Assembly (NCBI RefSeq): GCF_006757745.1
Contig: NZ_AP019740.1
Location: 2,914,001-2,978,000 of the forward strand
Origin: Acinetobacter radioresistens DSM 6976 = NBRC 102413 = CIP 103788
Lineage (GTDB): Bacteria > Pseudomonadota > Gammaproteobacteria > Pseudomonadales > Moraxellaceae
DNA: 64,000 nt
Direction: 5' to 3'
Shown: one piece after another, positions 36,547 through 45,406 of the stretch
Position numbering within the stretch: the stretch's first letter is position 1
Layout: each line of letters begins with the position of its first letter
The notes under the pieces: model-generated
Databases searched by the model: none
Told to the model about the DNA's origin: nothing
The model's input: the letters and a program-made list of their open reading frames with translations, nothing else
Translations under genes and position numbers: made by a program

Positions 36547-37155
36547 ATGCAGTTACGTATTGGTTTAGCCCTGACCCTTTCAGCCTTAAGTCTGGCTGGT
36601 TGCAGTTCCATGAGCATCAATAATGGTTCTCTTGACTATAAAAATACAACCACACTAGAACCACTTAAATATCCTGAAGGTTCTCTGGTACGACCAGCTA
36701 CGCCGCTGTATCCGGCACCTACAGTTGAACAGCTCGCCATTGATAATGCGCCTAAACTTGAAAATAAGCGGGGCAACCGTTTTGCCCTGCCTCGTCCAGA
36801 ATCAGCTCAGCAAGGTACAAATCAGTCTGCTACAGCTCAGAATGTGACTGAAACTGGGCGTCCTCAAGTAGTGATGGATGGTAACCGCAATCCGTTACTT
36901 AAAATTGAGGGTAACTCGGCAACGATCTGGCAATATACTCTTGCCACGCTGAGCAGCCTTAACTATAGCGTGGTTGGCCAGAGTAAAAATGGTCATGAAG
37001 CCACTATTAAAGCTGATAACCGGACATATGTTTTAAGACTAACCTCCGTAGGTGCAAGTCATACACTTGCTGTGTTTAATGCCGATAATAGTTTTGCAGA
37101 TCCACAGCAGGCTGCAGAGCTGTTAGCTCAGATTTACCAAAATTGGCCAGCCTAG
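36547..37155 (+). CDS. bamC: Outer-membrane lipoprotein, short BamC/NlpB-like
   Basis: A 202-residue lipoprotein with a signal peptide ending Leu-Ser-Leu-Ala-Gly-Cys. An unstructured stretch (about 20-115) resembles the BamC N-terminus that contacts BamD. A single alpha/beta domain follows (about 115-200; Ile-Trp-Gln-Tyr-Thr-Leu and Tyr-Val-Leu-Arg-Leu). E. coli BamC has about 344 residues with two such domains, so this protein lacks the second. Assignment rests on position between dapA and purC and general layout. The frame is open further upstream, but the ATG at 36547 gives the signal peptide. Confidence 0.75.
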   Translation: MQLRIGLALTLSALSLAGCSSMSINNGSLDYKNTTTLEPLKYPEGSLVRPATPLYPAPTVEQLAIDNAPKLENKRGNRFALPRPESAQQGTNQSATAQNVTETGRPQVVMDGNRNPLLKIEGNSATIWQYTLATLSSLNYSVVGQSKNGHEATIKADNRTYVLRLTSVGASHTLAVFNADNSFADPQQAAELLAQIYQNWPA

Positions 37156-37191
37156 TCGTACTAGGCATTTTTTTTGTAAAAAGGTTCCTCC

Positions 37192-37911
37192 ATGTTAAAA
37201 CAAACCTTGCTTTATACGGGTAAAGCGAAATCTGTATATGAAACAGATTCTGCCGACCATCTGATTTTAGTCTTTCGTGATGATGCCTCTGCGTTCAATG
37301 GCGAAAAAATCGAACAACTAGATCGTAAGGGCAAGGTGAATAACCGTTTTAACGCCTTTATCATGGAAAAACTTGCTGCTGCCGGGATCGAAACTCATTT
37401 CGAGAAGCTGCTTTCACCTACAGAAGTTCTGGTCAAGAAACTGAAAATGATTCCGGTAGAATGTGTGATCCGTAATTATGCTGCAGGTTCATTATGTCGT
37501 CGTCTAGGTATCGAAGAAGGTAAGGAACTTAATCCACCTACTTTTGAACTGTTCTTTAAAGATGATGGTTTAGGTGATCCAATGGTAAACGAGTCTCAGG
37601 CAATTGCCTTGGGCTGGGCTACTGCGGAGCAGCTGGAACAGATGAAGGTTCTTACCTATAAAGTAAATGAAGTTCTAAAAGACCTGTTTGCTCAGGGCAA
37701 TATGCTTCTGGTAGATTTCAAGCTTGAATTTGGTGTGTTTCATGACCGTATAGTACTTGGTGACGAGTTCTCTCCAGATGGCTGCCGTCTATGGGATAAG
37801 GATACCAAGAAAAAACTCGACAAAGACCGTTTCCGTCAGGGATTAGGAGGTGTTGTTGAGGCCTATGAAGAAGTAGCTGCACGTTTAGGTATTGATCTGT
37901 CCGACATCTGA
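37192..37911 (+). CDS. purC: Phosphoribosylaminoimidazole-succinocarboxamide synthase
   Basis: A 239-residue purine-pathway enzyme that joins aspartate to CAIR with ATP. It opens with Tyr-Thr-Gly-Lys-Ala-Lys-Ser-Val-Tyr, has Asp-Asp-Ala-Ser-Ala-Phe-Asn-Gly, and carries the Leu-Val-Asp-Phe-Lys-Leu-Glu-Phe-Gly and Gly-Asp-Glu-Phe-Ser-Pro-Asp motifs. It begins 36 bp after bamC and ends in a strong terminator. Confidence 0.97.
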   Translation: MLKQTLLYTGKAKSVYETDSADHLILVFRDDASAFNGEKIEQLDRKGKVNNRFNAFIMEKLAAAGIETHFEKLLSPTEVLVKKLKMIPVECVIRNYAAGSLCRRLGIEEGKELNPPTFELFFKDDGLGDPMVNESQAIALGWATAEQLEQMKVLTYKVNEVLKDLFAQGNMLLVDFKLEFGVFHDRIVLGDEFSPDGCRLWDKDTKKKLDKDRFRQGLGGVVEAYEEVAARLGIDLSDI

Positions 37912-37926
37912 AAATAGCAGTAAATC

Positions 37927-37955
37927 AAAAAACCGGACATAGAGTCCGGTTTTTT
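37927..37955. terminator. Bidirectional terminator after purC
   Basis: A 12-bp stem of AAAAAACCGGAC and GTCCGGTTTTTT has a 5-nt loop and U-runs on both sides. Confidence 0.93.
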
Positions 37956-38031
37956 ATTTTAATAGTATTATGTTTGGACACTTCAATCATGGATTTATTA
38001 TTCAGATAAGTATAATTTTTTACCCAGCAAT

Positions 38032-39603
38032 TTAACGGCCCTGATAACACTGTTTTAATTTTTGATAATCATAATAAAAACTTGTGGGTTGGTAACGTGC
38101 ATAATTGCAAGCTGGTTTAAATAAAGTTTCTTTTTCGTTATAAAGCATTTTTACTAGCGTATGACCTTGAGGATTTTGATAAATATCCCACTGTATGTTG
38201 GCGGCCATAGGTGAAACTGTTTCGCCCCGCCATGTGCTGGTAGCATAACTATAAGTCTGATGCAGGGCTAAAGGTTGCATCATACTATGCAGATCAAGAC
38301 TGGTCGCAAGCGGAATAATAATTTCTGCATGGGCAAAACGTAAAACAGCTTTATAAGGTTGTGTTTTCTCGATAACCTGATCAGCTTGTTGAAATAAATC
38401 CTGTTTTAGGCCATATGCTATTTTACTTGTTACCTGATTTGATTCTAAAAAGCTTGGTCCTTTTTCATAAAAGTCATGAGCATCATTAAATTCAGCGTAA
38501 AACCTGGCAGCATTTAAAGGCATGTATTTAGCAAAGTCTGTTCCTCGTAATTCACTTTGCATTCCACCTGAAATCGAATAAAGCTCATACAGATAAGCTG
38601 CAGCATCTACCGTGCTTGCGATTGTATTTTTACCCTTACCCTTTTCTGTAACTTGCTCCCCTGCAGGAGTAGTGACCGTAAATGAGCCTGTATTACTGAA
38701 AATATAGTCAGGTAAACCGAGCTTTCGAATAAAATCTGCCTTAAAGATGGGTTCGAGTACAGTTAATGCAACTGCCTCAGCCTGAGTATGGTTAGATAAT
38801 TCATCAAGTTTCTTGTTCAAGTCATCATTATTTTCTTCAAACTGTTGATAGGTCTGACTCGTCTCATAAATTTCCTGTTGATGAGGGTTAAGTGCTTTAA
38901 TTAAATCTTCCTCTGCATTTAAGCGGTGAAAATAAAGCTTGAAGCGGTCGACTCCACCTTCTTCAATGGTAGGAGAAATAGTACTGGTCAGACTGGTATA
39001 GGAGTCAGGTTCTATTTTATTTTTAAGCTCACTTCGCTGCTGAATTAATTCAGCTGTGAAAAATTTTGCACTATCGACTGCCCGGTCCACTCCAGAACTT
39101 TGTATCCAGATTGAAGCATCCTGATTAAACAAGTTTGGTAAACGCTGCAGTAAGCGGTCAGCAATTCCACGATGTTCCAAAATGCCTGTCACAGTTTCAT
39201 TACCATAACCAAACTGGCGAATACCTTCTACCCCATAGCCTAAAAGTATATTAGCTTGCATCATAGTTTCTAGGTCTTTACCCAGTTGTTCCCCTAAAGG
39301 AGTTAAGGCATTTTCTGCTTTCGCCTGTTTCCATAAATGATATAAGGCCAGATCATACTTAAGGCTTGATAACCCTCTTGATCCATGACGTGCAACCATC
39401 TCTGTAAAGACAGGCTGAAAGCCTGAAGGAACTGGCTCGTAACTTTTTATATCCTGTTGTGGCTGATAAGGGGTTTTAGTTTGATAATATTTTGACTCAG
39501 TATGATTTGAAGGTGGTATGACTAAATTTTTACTGGTTTCATCGTTACAGGCAACTATAAATAAATTTAAAGCTAATATGCTGATTTTAAATATTTTATT
39601 CAT
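38032..39603 (-). CDS. MINPP-like histidine acid phosphatase, predicted lipoprotein
   Basis: A 523-residue exported phosphatase. The signal peptide ends Ile-Val-Ala-Cys (Cys19), implying a lipid anchor. The nucleophile motif is Ala-Arg72-His73-Gly74-Ser-Arg. The C-terminal proton-donor motif reads Phe-Ala-His425-Ala-Glu427, the His-Ala-Glu form typical of multiple inositol polyphosphate phosphatases (MINPP), rather than the His-Asp of AppA-type phytases. It may release phosphate from phytate or other inositol phosphates at the cell surface. No operon partner. Flanked by A+T-rich DNA. The activity is inferred from motifs only. Confidence 0.82.
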   Translation of the reverse strand: MNKIFKISILALNLFIVACNDETSKNLVIPPSNHTESKYYQTKTPYQPQQDIKSYEPVPSGFQPVFTEMVARHGSRGLSSLKYDLALYHLWKQAKAENALTPLGEQLGKDLETMMQANILLGYGVEGIRQFGYGNETVTGILEHRGIADRLLQRLPNLFNQDASIWIQSSGVDRAVDSAKFFTAELIQQRSELKNKIEPDSYTSLTSTISPTIEEGGVDRFKLYFHRLNAEEDLIKALNPHQQEIYETSQTYQQFEENNDDLNKKLDELSNHTQAEAVALTVLEPIFKADFIRKLGLPDYIFSNTGSFTVTTPAGEQVTEKGKGKNTIASTVDAAAYLYELYSISGGMQSELRGTDFAKYMPLNAARFYAEFNDAHDFYEKGPSFLESNQVTSKIAYGLKQDLFQQADQVIEKTQPYKAVLRFAHAEIIIPLATSLDLHSMMQPLALHQTYSYATSTWRGETVSPMAANIQWDIYQNPQGHTLVKMLYNEKETLFKPACNYARYQPTSFYYDYQKLKQCYQGR

Positions 39604-39907
39604 ATAATTTAAATAATAGATAAGGAAATGCTGGGTATAATAATTTAATGTTATGTCAATTTTATTACTAATTTTAAAAGAGGATCTCTGCTAGAATATT
39701 CTATTAATTGTTTTATAATTGGGTGAATAGTATTGATTAAATAGTTTCCATTAAAATAAGAAGTTAATTTTTAAAATAGAAATTTAATATTTAACTGTAA
39801 AGCAGCAGTAGGAAATTTATAAAAAATAATAGAAAAGCTATAAGCTAATATTTATAGAGTGGCTTTTAAATATTAAGAAAAAGGTAAAAATAGTGTTTTA
39901 TAAAAAT
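39604..39907. other. A+T-rich intergenic region upstream of the phosphatase gene
   Basis: About 300 bp, strongly A+T-rich, between the phosphatase start and the DUF378 terminator. Long A/T tracts are present, but no convincing gene, palindrome or consensus promoter could be fixed by eye. Confidence 0.45.
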
Positions 39908-39933
39908 AAAAATGGAGCCAAGACTCCATTTTT
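39908..39933. terminator. Terminator of the DUF378 gene
   Basis: AAAAATGGAG (39908-39917) pairs with CTCCATTTTT (39924-39933) around a 6-nt loop, with A/T tails on both sides. Confidence 0.88.
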
Positions 39934-39960
39934 ATATAAAATTTAAAATATTAGGCTTAC

Positions 39961-40197
39961 TTAGCGAACAACTTTTGCATGAGGGTCATGGTGCACTGTT
40001 TTACCCAGTTTAGTACCCGTATAAATTAGATAAAGTGCAGACAAACCAACCAATACATAAATAATTCGGGATAGAGCACTCATTTCACCAAAAATTGCAG
40101 CAACTAGATCAAAATTAAATGCACCAACCAGGCCCCAGTTAATTCCACCAATAATTGTTAAAGCATATGCAATCCAGTCGATTGTATTAAGTCTCAT
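39961..40197 (-). CDS. DUF378 small membrane protein
   Basis: A 78-residue protein with two membrane segments (about 8-26 and 40-60). The Ile-Gly-Gly-Ile-Asn-Trp-Gly-Leu-Val-Gly-Ala-Phe-Asn segment between them is the DUF378 (YuzA) signature. Start ATG 40197 has GGAGAG 6 nt upstream. Function unknown. It stands alone in A+T-rich DNA, with its own terminator. Confidence 0.9.
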   Translation of the reverse strand: MRLNTIDWIAYALTIIGGINWGLVGAFNFDLVAAIFGEMSALSRIIYVLVGLSALYLIYTGTKLGKTVHHDPHAKVVR

Positions 40198-40701
40198 AGG
40201 TTACTCTCCAGCCATCTATTTGATATATTAATTATGAGAATTTAATTAAATTTAATATGTTGTTTTGATGCTAAAAAGCTGTTTTCTATGTTGAGCTAGT
40301 GTCATTTTATAGAGTTTAAATTTTAACTAGGTTACTTTTATTTGTACAATTAGTGTTCAATGTAAACTTATAAAAATTGAGTTTTTTAGCTATAAAAGAA
40401 ATACTATTAAATATTTTATATAATTTAAATTCCTTATATAGAGTGCCTAAAGATTAAAAATTTTGGAATTTTCTATTTAAAAAATTTATCTCTAGCCAAT
40501 TACTAACTTATGATCTTAAAATTAAGAGAATAAATAACTTTAAAATATTTAATGAAATTTTTTATTTTTTATATAACCCATTAAGTAAATATAAATAAAT
40601 ATACCAAAAATAAAAAAGGCTTATCGGAAGACTCAACTTTTCAAAATAATATCTAGAAAAATAGGCTGAATATCATTAACAGACTTTTTAAATCCTAAAA
40701 A
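40198..40701. other. A+T-rich intergenic region
   Basis: About 500 bp with very high A+T content between the DUF378 gene and the rarA terminator. I see no open frame with a ribosome site, no RNA gene and no repeat beyond simple A/T runs. It contains the promoter of the DUF378 gene. Confidence 0.45.
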
Positions 40702-40724
40702 CAAGGGCCCGGGTACGGCCCTTG
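40702..40724 (-). terminator. Terminator of rarA
   Basis: CAAGGGCC (40702-40709) pairs with GGCCCTTG (40717-40724). The minus-strand product continues TTTTTAGG. It ends 3 bp before the rarA stop codon. Confidence 0.85.
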
Positions 40725-40726
40725 AT

Positions 40727-41998
40727 TTACTGTTGCTGTTGTTGCTGCCAGCGGCGCTGTTGTAGCTTCTCACCTTCCACTTCCCGCTTATTACGTGCCG
40801 ACTCATACAATTGAGTACCTTTTAGCTCAGGGGGCAAGTACTCCTGTAATACAAAATGCTCCGGATAATCGTGCGGATATAGATAATTCACTCCATAACC
40901 TTGATCTTTCATCATTTTGGTAGGCGCATTTCTTAAATGTAGGGGAACAGGCAGGTTGGCAGTTTTCTCGGCCAAGGCCAAGGCCTTATTAATTGCCAGA
41001 TAAGTACTATTACTTTTCGCACTGGTAGCCAGATATACTGCTGTCTGACCTAAAATAATCCGTGCTTCAGGCATACCCACTGCCTGAACTGAACGGAAGC
41101 ATTCTCCAGCCAGTAAAAGTGCATTCGGATTAGAATTGCCAATATCTTCTGATGCTGCAATCAGCATACGGCGTGCAATAAATACCGGATCTTCTCCACC
41201 TTTAAGCATCCGGGCCATCCAGTACAAAGTTGCATCCGGATCACTTCCCCGAATTGACTTAATAAATGCTGATACTAAATCATAATGCTGTTCACCGGAT
41301 TTGTCGTAACGTGCGATATTCTGCTGTGCAACCTTAACCACGATGGCATTATTAATTATATTTTCAAGGCCGGGTTCAAAGGTACTGGCAATCAGATCAA
41401 GTAGATTGAGTGCCTTGCGAGCATCTCCAGCAGCAAACTGGATGAGTGCATCATATTCTTCAATCTGGATATGCCGTTCTTTTAAAAATTCATCTGTTTG
41501 AAGTGCTTTATCAAGCAAGGTTTGAATAGATTCGCTATCAAGAATATTTAAGGTATAAACCTGGCAGCGTGACAAAAGCGCACCATTTACCTCAAAAGAC
41601 GGGTTCTCAGTTGTCGCTCCGATTAAGGTGATTTTACCTTTCTCTACCGCATTTAATAGCGCATCCTGCTGAGACTTGTTAAAGCGATGAATTTCGTCAA
41701 TGAAAACTACAGGTGTCAGCAGATCGCCACTTTCAGCAATAATTTCCCGTAGTTCTTTAACCCCAGTATTGAGCGCTGAAAGGCTAATAAAAGGTCGATC
41801 TACAGCCTGTGCCAGAAGCAAGGCAATAGTAGTTTTACCCACACCCGGTGGACCCCAGAAAATAATAGAAGGCAAATGCCCCTGATCAATCATCTGCCGT
41901 AAAGGTGCCTGCTCACCGAGCAGATGATCCTGTCCGATAATTTCTGAGAGGTCACGTGGACGCAGACGTTCAGGTAGAGGGATTTGAGTATCTGACAT
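40727..41998 (-). CDS. rarA: Replication-associated recombination protein A (RarA/MgsA)
   Basis: A 423-residue AAA+ ATPase related to clamp loaders that acts at stalled replication forks. Walker A is Gly-Pro-Pro-Gly-Val-Gly-Lys-Thr-Thr near residue 53, Walker B is Val-Phe-Ile-Asp-Glu-Ile-His-Arg-Phe, and a sensor-like Gly-Ala-Thr-Thr-Glu-Asn-Pro follows. The C-terminus is a Gln-rich run from a CAG/CTG-like repeat tract (40730-40750). Monocistronic. Confidence 0.96.
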   Translation of the reverse strand: MSDTQIPLPERLRPRDLSEIIGQDHLLGEQAPLRQMIDQGHLPSIIFWGPPGVGKTTIALLLAQAVDRPFISLSALNTGVKELREIIAESGDLLTPVVFIDEIHRFNKSQQDALLNAVEKGKITLIGATTENPSFEVNGALLSRCQVYTLNILDSESIQTLLDKALQTDEFLKERHIQIEEYDALIQFAAGDARKALNLLDLIASTFEPGLENIINNAIVVKVAQQNIARYDKSGEQHYDLVSAFIKSIRGSDPDATLYWMARMLKGGEDPVFIARRMLIAASEDIGNSNPNALLLAGECFRSVQAVGMPEARIILGQTAVYLATSAKSNSTYLAINKALALAEKTANLPVPLHLRNAPTKMMKDQGYGVNYLYPHDYPEHFVLQEYLPPELKGTQLYESARNKREVEGEKLQQRRWQQQQQQ

Positions 41999-42141
41999 AT
42001 TCTTTTTGCATTACTGTATAAGCTTTTATAGTAGCGTATTTTCAGGCTGCTGCACGGCAGTTTTTAAGCAGTACTGTATATAAGTGCGGGGCAAAAATAG
42101 CAAATATTCTGGCTTAAATATCAGCTTCATACCCCGATGCT

Positions 42142-43314
42142 TCATGAGCCAGCCGTTAGTTTCAAAAGTTTTGCATTTTTGCCATCCTCAATAACCCAGA
42201 TCGAACCATCCTGAGCTTCCTGTAATCCCCGAATACGTTCCTTCATATCAATACGCTGAATTTCTTTCGCCGGGTTTTGCTCCAGATCTACGATAATCAA
42301 AGCCTCTGAAGACAGCCCTCCAATCAGTGCCTTCCCCTGCCACTTGGGAAATTGCCGGCCTTGATAAATCAGCAGACTCGAGGGAGAAATGACAGGTGTC
42401 CAGCTTAGCTCGGGTTTTTGAAATTCAGGTCGGGTTGAATGGTCAGGAATCGCTTTACCATCATAATGGTCTCCATTGGAAACGATGGGATAACCATAGT
42501 TTTTCCCCTCTCTAATCAGGTTCAGCTCATCCCCACCTTTCGGTCCCATTTCTACGACCCAGAGCTGATTTTTAGCATCAAATGCAATCCCAAGCGGATT
42601 TCGATGTCCGAATGACCAGATCTCGGCGGTTACTCTACTCTGCTGTGCAAATGGATTATTACTGGCCGGTGTACCGTCATCGTTTAGATGCAGTACTTTC
42701 CCAAGATTAGATTTCATATCCTGTGCCGGCGTAAACTTCTGGCGCTCACCTGAGGCAATCCAGAGTTTTCCTTCATGGTCAAAAGCCAGACGATGACCAT
42801 AATGGCCTTGCCCCGAAACTTTTGGTATCTGACGCCAGATTACTTCATGGTTTTTTAAAGCTGGCACTGCACTGTTCAGGTCCAGCCGGGCTCTGGCGAC
42901 AGCTGCTCCCTGTCCTCCAGCACCTTTTTCCGCATAACTATAGTAAACCCACTGGTTTTGATTAAAATTTGGATGCAATACGATATCGCCCAGACCGCCT
43001 TGCCCACCGTATGCTACTTCAGGCAGACCTGTGATATTTACTGTACGTTTTGTCAGCGGGTCAAATAGCTTGAGCTGACCTTTTCGTTCAGTGACCAGTA
43101 GTCGCTGGTCAGGTAGGATAGCGAGTGCCCAAGGTTCATTAAACTGGGTAATTTGCTGTACTTTAAATATCTGTAATTGCTTAGAAGTTGAAGTCTGGTC
43201 AGCCTGTTGATGGCTTTCCGGAGTATTAGTGTGTCCCTGATTTGAATTACAGCCATACAAGGTAAACAGGCTAAAAAATAATATAGATGTTATGCGGAAT
43301 TTATTGTTATACAT
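42142..43314 (-). CDS. PQQ-dependent aldose sugar dehydrogenase-like lipoprotein (YliI-like)
   Basis: A 390-residue exported beta-propeller of the glucose/sorbosone dehydrogenase family. The signal peptide ends Leu-Tyr-Gly-Cys (Cys22), suggesting lipid anchoring. Recognisable segments are Gly-Gln-Gly-Gly-Leu-Gly-Asp-Ile, the catalytic-type His in Gly-His-Tyr-Gly-His-Arg-Leu, Gly-His-Arg-Asn-Pro-Leu-Gly-Ile and Glu-Met-Gly-Pro-Lys-Gly-Gly-Asp-Glu. E. coli YliI is a PQQ-using aldose dehydrogenase. No PQQ synthesis genes are in the window. Physiological substrate unknown. Confidence 0.88.
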   Translation of the reverse strand: MYNNKFRITSILFFSLFTLYGCNSNQGHTNTPESHQQADQTSTSKQLQIFKVQQITQFNEPWALAILPDQRLLVTERKGQLKLFDPLTKRTVNITGLPEVAYGGQGGLGDIVLHPNFNQNQWVYYSYAEKGAGGQGAAVARARLDLNSAVPALKNHEVIWRQIPKVSGQGHYGHRLAFDHEGKLWIASGERQKFTPAQDMKSNLGKVLHLNDDGTPASNNPFAQQSRVTAEIWSFGHRNPLGIAFDAKNQLWVVEMGPKGGDELNLIREGKNYGYPIVSNGDHYDGKAIPDHSTRPEFQKPELSWTPVISPSSLLIYQGRQFPKWQGKALIGGLSSEALIIVDLEQNPAKEIQRIDMKERIRGLQEAQDGSIWVIEDGKNAKLLKLTAGS

Positions 43315-43444
43315 TACTTCTCTCTTAAATTCTGACTATATTTTCCATCATACAAATGAATGAATATATCTGTCCGATTTAATCAAAGTATTGCTTTACC
43401 AAATATTTCCTTTTGATTTAATTAATTTTCAGGAAAGTTAAAGC

Positions 43445-43849
43445 TTATGGTTCAGGGTGCTTAAGGCCAGAAATAATTTTGCAGTTCTGAATAGTAAGGT
43501 CAGCCCGACAGGTCTGGCGCAGCTGTTGTAACTTTGTACGGAAATTTTCAAGGCGTTGAAGTTTTTGTTCAATATGTCCCAAATGATCTTCTAGCAGTTG
43601 ATCAACTGTATTGCACTGTTGATACGGCTTTTTCAACAGTTCAGTCAGCTGTCCAATTTCTTTAAGTGACATTCCCAGTTCACGGCAATGCCGGATAAAG
43701 ATAAGCTGTTCAAGCGCAGTGTCATCATAATAACGATAGTTATTATTACCCCGTAATGGCAGCGAAAGCAGATTTTTCTTTTCATAAAAGCGAATACTGT
43801 CTACCGAAATTTTACTTTTCCTAGCCAGTTCACCAATCGAATACAGCAT
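43445..43849 (-). CDS. MerR-family metal-responsive regulator (CadR/ZntR-like)
   Basis: A 134-residue regulator. The MerR helix-turn-helix is at about residues 1-40 (Ile-Gly-Glu-Leu-Ala-Arg, then Ile-Arg-Phe-Tyr-Glu-Lys-Lys), followed by a dimer helix. Metal-binding candidates Cys79, Cys114 and Cys123 match the spacing of the Cys77/Cys112/Cys119 set of Cd/Pb/Zn sensors, and a short His-Pro-Glu-Pro tail follows. It is divergent from a CDF efflux gene, whose promoter carries a matching operator. Confidence 0.93.
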   Translation of the reverse strand: MLYSIGELARKSKISVDSIRFYEKKNLLSLPLRGNNNYRYYDDTALEQLIFIRHCRELGMSLKEIGQLTELLKKPYQQCNTVDQLLEDHLGHIEQKLQRLENFRTKLQQLRQTCRADLTIQNCKIISGLKHPEP

Positions 43850-43860
43850 ACGTTCCCCTC

Positions 43861-43891
43861 TTGACTCTGGAGTTACTCCAGACTTTTTAAT
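43861..43891 (+). promoter_or_regulatory. MerR-type promoter/operator for the CDF gene
   Basis: -35 TTGACT (43861-43866) and -10 TTTAAT (43886-43891) are 19 bp apart, the over-long spacing typical of MerR-controlled promoters. The spacer region holds a perfect 8-1-8 dyad, TCTGGAGT-T-ACTCCAGA (43866-43882). This is nearly the same core as the E. coli ZntR site, so Zn/Cd/Pb induction is likely. Metal range is inference. Confidence 0.87.
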
Positions 43892-43921
43892 TATTCTATC
43901 TGATCTTTCAGGAGTTGAATA

Positions 43922-44539
43922 ATGGCAGGTTGCTGTAGTTGTCAGGAAACACAGGCCAAAAGCCGTAAATTCAGAAATGCGCTGTGGATAGCCCTATTTT
44001 TAAATTTCACTATGTTTATTGTTGAGGTTACAGGTGGAGCACATACAGGTTCCACTTCACTCTGGGCTGATGCACTGGATTTTGCAGGAGATTCTTTCAA
44101 TTACCTGATTTCTATTTTCGTACTGGGTCTTGGATTATACTGGCGCGCAACAGCTGCCCTGCTAAAAGGACTGATGATGCTGGTTTTTGCTTTCATTGTT
44201 CTGGGCAAAGTGGTCTGGTCCTATATACATAGTGTACCGCCAGAAGCAATTACTATGGGTATTATTGGTACACTGGCACTGATCGCTAATATCCTGACTG
44301 CCCTGATTCTATATGCTTTTCGGGATGGCGAAGCCAATATGAAGTCTGTGTGGCTGTGCAGTCGTAATGATGCGATTGGTAATATAGCGGTAGTTCTGGC
44401 TGCTGTAGGCGTATTTGGAACACAGCAGGTCTGGCCAGATTTAATTGTAGCCTTAATTATGATTTTACTTGGCTTAAGCTCCAGCCTTACTATTATCCGG
44501 ACCTCATGGAAAGAACGGATTCAGGCCAAGCTCGGATGA
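43922..44539 (+). CDS. Short CDF-family metal cation transporter
   Basis: A 205-residue inner-membrane protein with five to six helices and no cytoplasmic C-terminal metal domain, shorter than usual CDF exporters (about 290-310). The Cys4-Cys5-x-Cys7 N-terminus may bind metal. The TM2 site reads Asp53-xxx-Asp57 in place of the common His-xxx-Asp. The TM5 site reads Cys146-xxx-Asp150 in place of His-xxx-Asp. Together with the MerR-family operator this points to export of a soft divalent metal such as Cd, Zn or Pb. The exact metal cannot be called. Confidence 0.88.
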   Translation: MAGCCSCQETQAKSRKFRNALWIALFLNFTMFIVEVTGGAHTGSTSLWADALDFAGDSFNYLISIFVLGLGLYWRATAALLKGLMMLVFAFIVLGKVVWSYIHSVPPEAITMGIIGTLALIANILTALILYAFRDGEANMKSVWLCSRNDAIGNIAVVLAAVGVFGTQQVWPDLIVALIMILLGLSSSLTIIRTSWKERIQAKLG

Positions 44540-44547
44540 GATAGAAT

Positions 44548-44576
44548 AAAAGAGAAGCTTGAGATACTTCTCTTTT
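44548..44576. terminator. Bidirectional terminator between the CDF gene and ycgN
   Basis: AAAAGAGAAG (44548-44557) pairs with CTTCTCTTTT (44567-44576) around a 9-nt loop. Confidence 0.85.
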
Positions 44577-44585
44577 ATTTTTAAT

Positions 44586-45038
44586 TTAACGTACCCAGCG
44601 CACGATATATTCTTCTATCTGGTCTTCCTCAATGTCCAGTTCAGAAATACAGCGGCCGGCTGCTGATTTTTTGGCTTTCATCACACTTTGGCGACTGCCG
44701 GTATTCAAATAGTGCCATGAAGGTAAATTTTTACCTTCAGACAGACGGCGATAAGCACAACTCGGAGGTAACCAGTGAATTGTAGCGAGCTTTTCTGGAG
44801 TCAGCTGGATACAGTCAGGAACCTGCTGTTTCCGGTTGGTATAATCACTGCACCGCGCTGTCTTGCAGTCCAGTAATTTACAGGCAACTTTGGTATAGGC
44901 AACCTCTTGAGTCTCTTCATCTTCAAGTTTGACCAGACAACACAAACCACAGCCATCACAAAGCGCTTCCCACTCTTCCGGGCTAAGTTGTTCAAGTGGA
45001 TAGACTTTCCAAAACTGTGGACGCAACGGCTTCACCAT
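44586..45038 (-). CDS. ycgN: YcgN-family cysteine cluster protein
   Basis: A 150-residue cytoplasmic protein with Cys-Asp-Gly-Cys-Gly-Leu-Cys-Cys near residue 27, a second Cys group (Cys-Lys-Leu-Leu-Asp-Cys, then Ala-Arg-Cys-Ser-Asp-Tyr) near 53-64 and a Trp-Leu-Pro-Pro-Ser-Cys-Ala-Tyr-Arg segment. These match the UPF0260/YcgN family, which may bind zinc or an iron-sulfur cluster. Function not established. Confidence 0.93.
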   Translation of the reverse strand: MVKPLRPQFWKVYPLEQLSPEEWEALCDGCGLCCLVKLEDEETQEVAYTKVACKLLDCKTARCSDYTNRKQQVPDCIQLTPEKLATIHWLPPSCAYRRLSEGKNLPSWHYLNTGSRQSVMKAKKSAAGRCISELDIEEDQIEEYIVRWVR

Positions 45039-45227
45039 AATACTTCATACAAATTTACTACCTGAACAGTATATCATTGTGTGTTTTGACTTTTAAAAAA
45101 TACATCTCTCACAAATCATTTACTTAACGCAATACCTGGTATAATTTTTAAACACAAAGCTCACACTTATATTTTATTTTGCTCTCTATACTAAAAACAC
45201 ATTAATAAAAAATTATGGAGATAAATT

Positions 45228-45386
45228 ATGTTTCGTTGGGCGATTATTTTTGCGGTGATTGCACTAATTGCAAGTCTGTTAGGTTTTGGTGGCGTAGCAG
45301 GCTTATCTAAAGACTTTGCAGTGATTCTGCTTGTGATTGCAGTTATTCTGGCAATCGTTGGTTTTATCTCACGCGGCCGAGTATAA
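45228..45386 (+). CDS. DUF1328 (YtjA-type) small membrane protein
   Basis: A 52-residue protein, Met-Phe-Arg-Trp-Ala-Ile-Ile-Phe..., with two hydrophobic helices around Gly-Phe-Gly-Gly-Val-Ala-Gly and a basic end Ser-Arg-Gly-Arg-Val, matching the DUF1328 family. Start ATG 45228 has GGAG (45217-45220) 7 nt upstream. A strong terminator follows the stop at 45384-45386. Relatives are often stress-induced; its role is unknown. Confidence 0.9.
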   Translation: MFRWAIIFAVIALIASLLGFGGVAGLSKDFAVILLVIAVILAIVGFISRGRV

Positions 45387-45406
45387 ATATATATTCATCG
45401 TGTTAT

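Noticed and set aside
40730-40752. CAG/CTG-like triplet run at the end of rarA as a functional repeat
   Set aside because: It is short and codes for a Gln-rich tail of RarA; nothing else supports a separate role.
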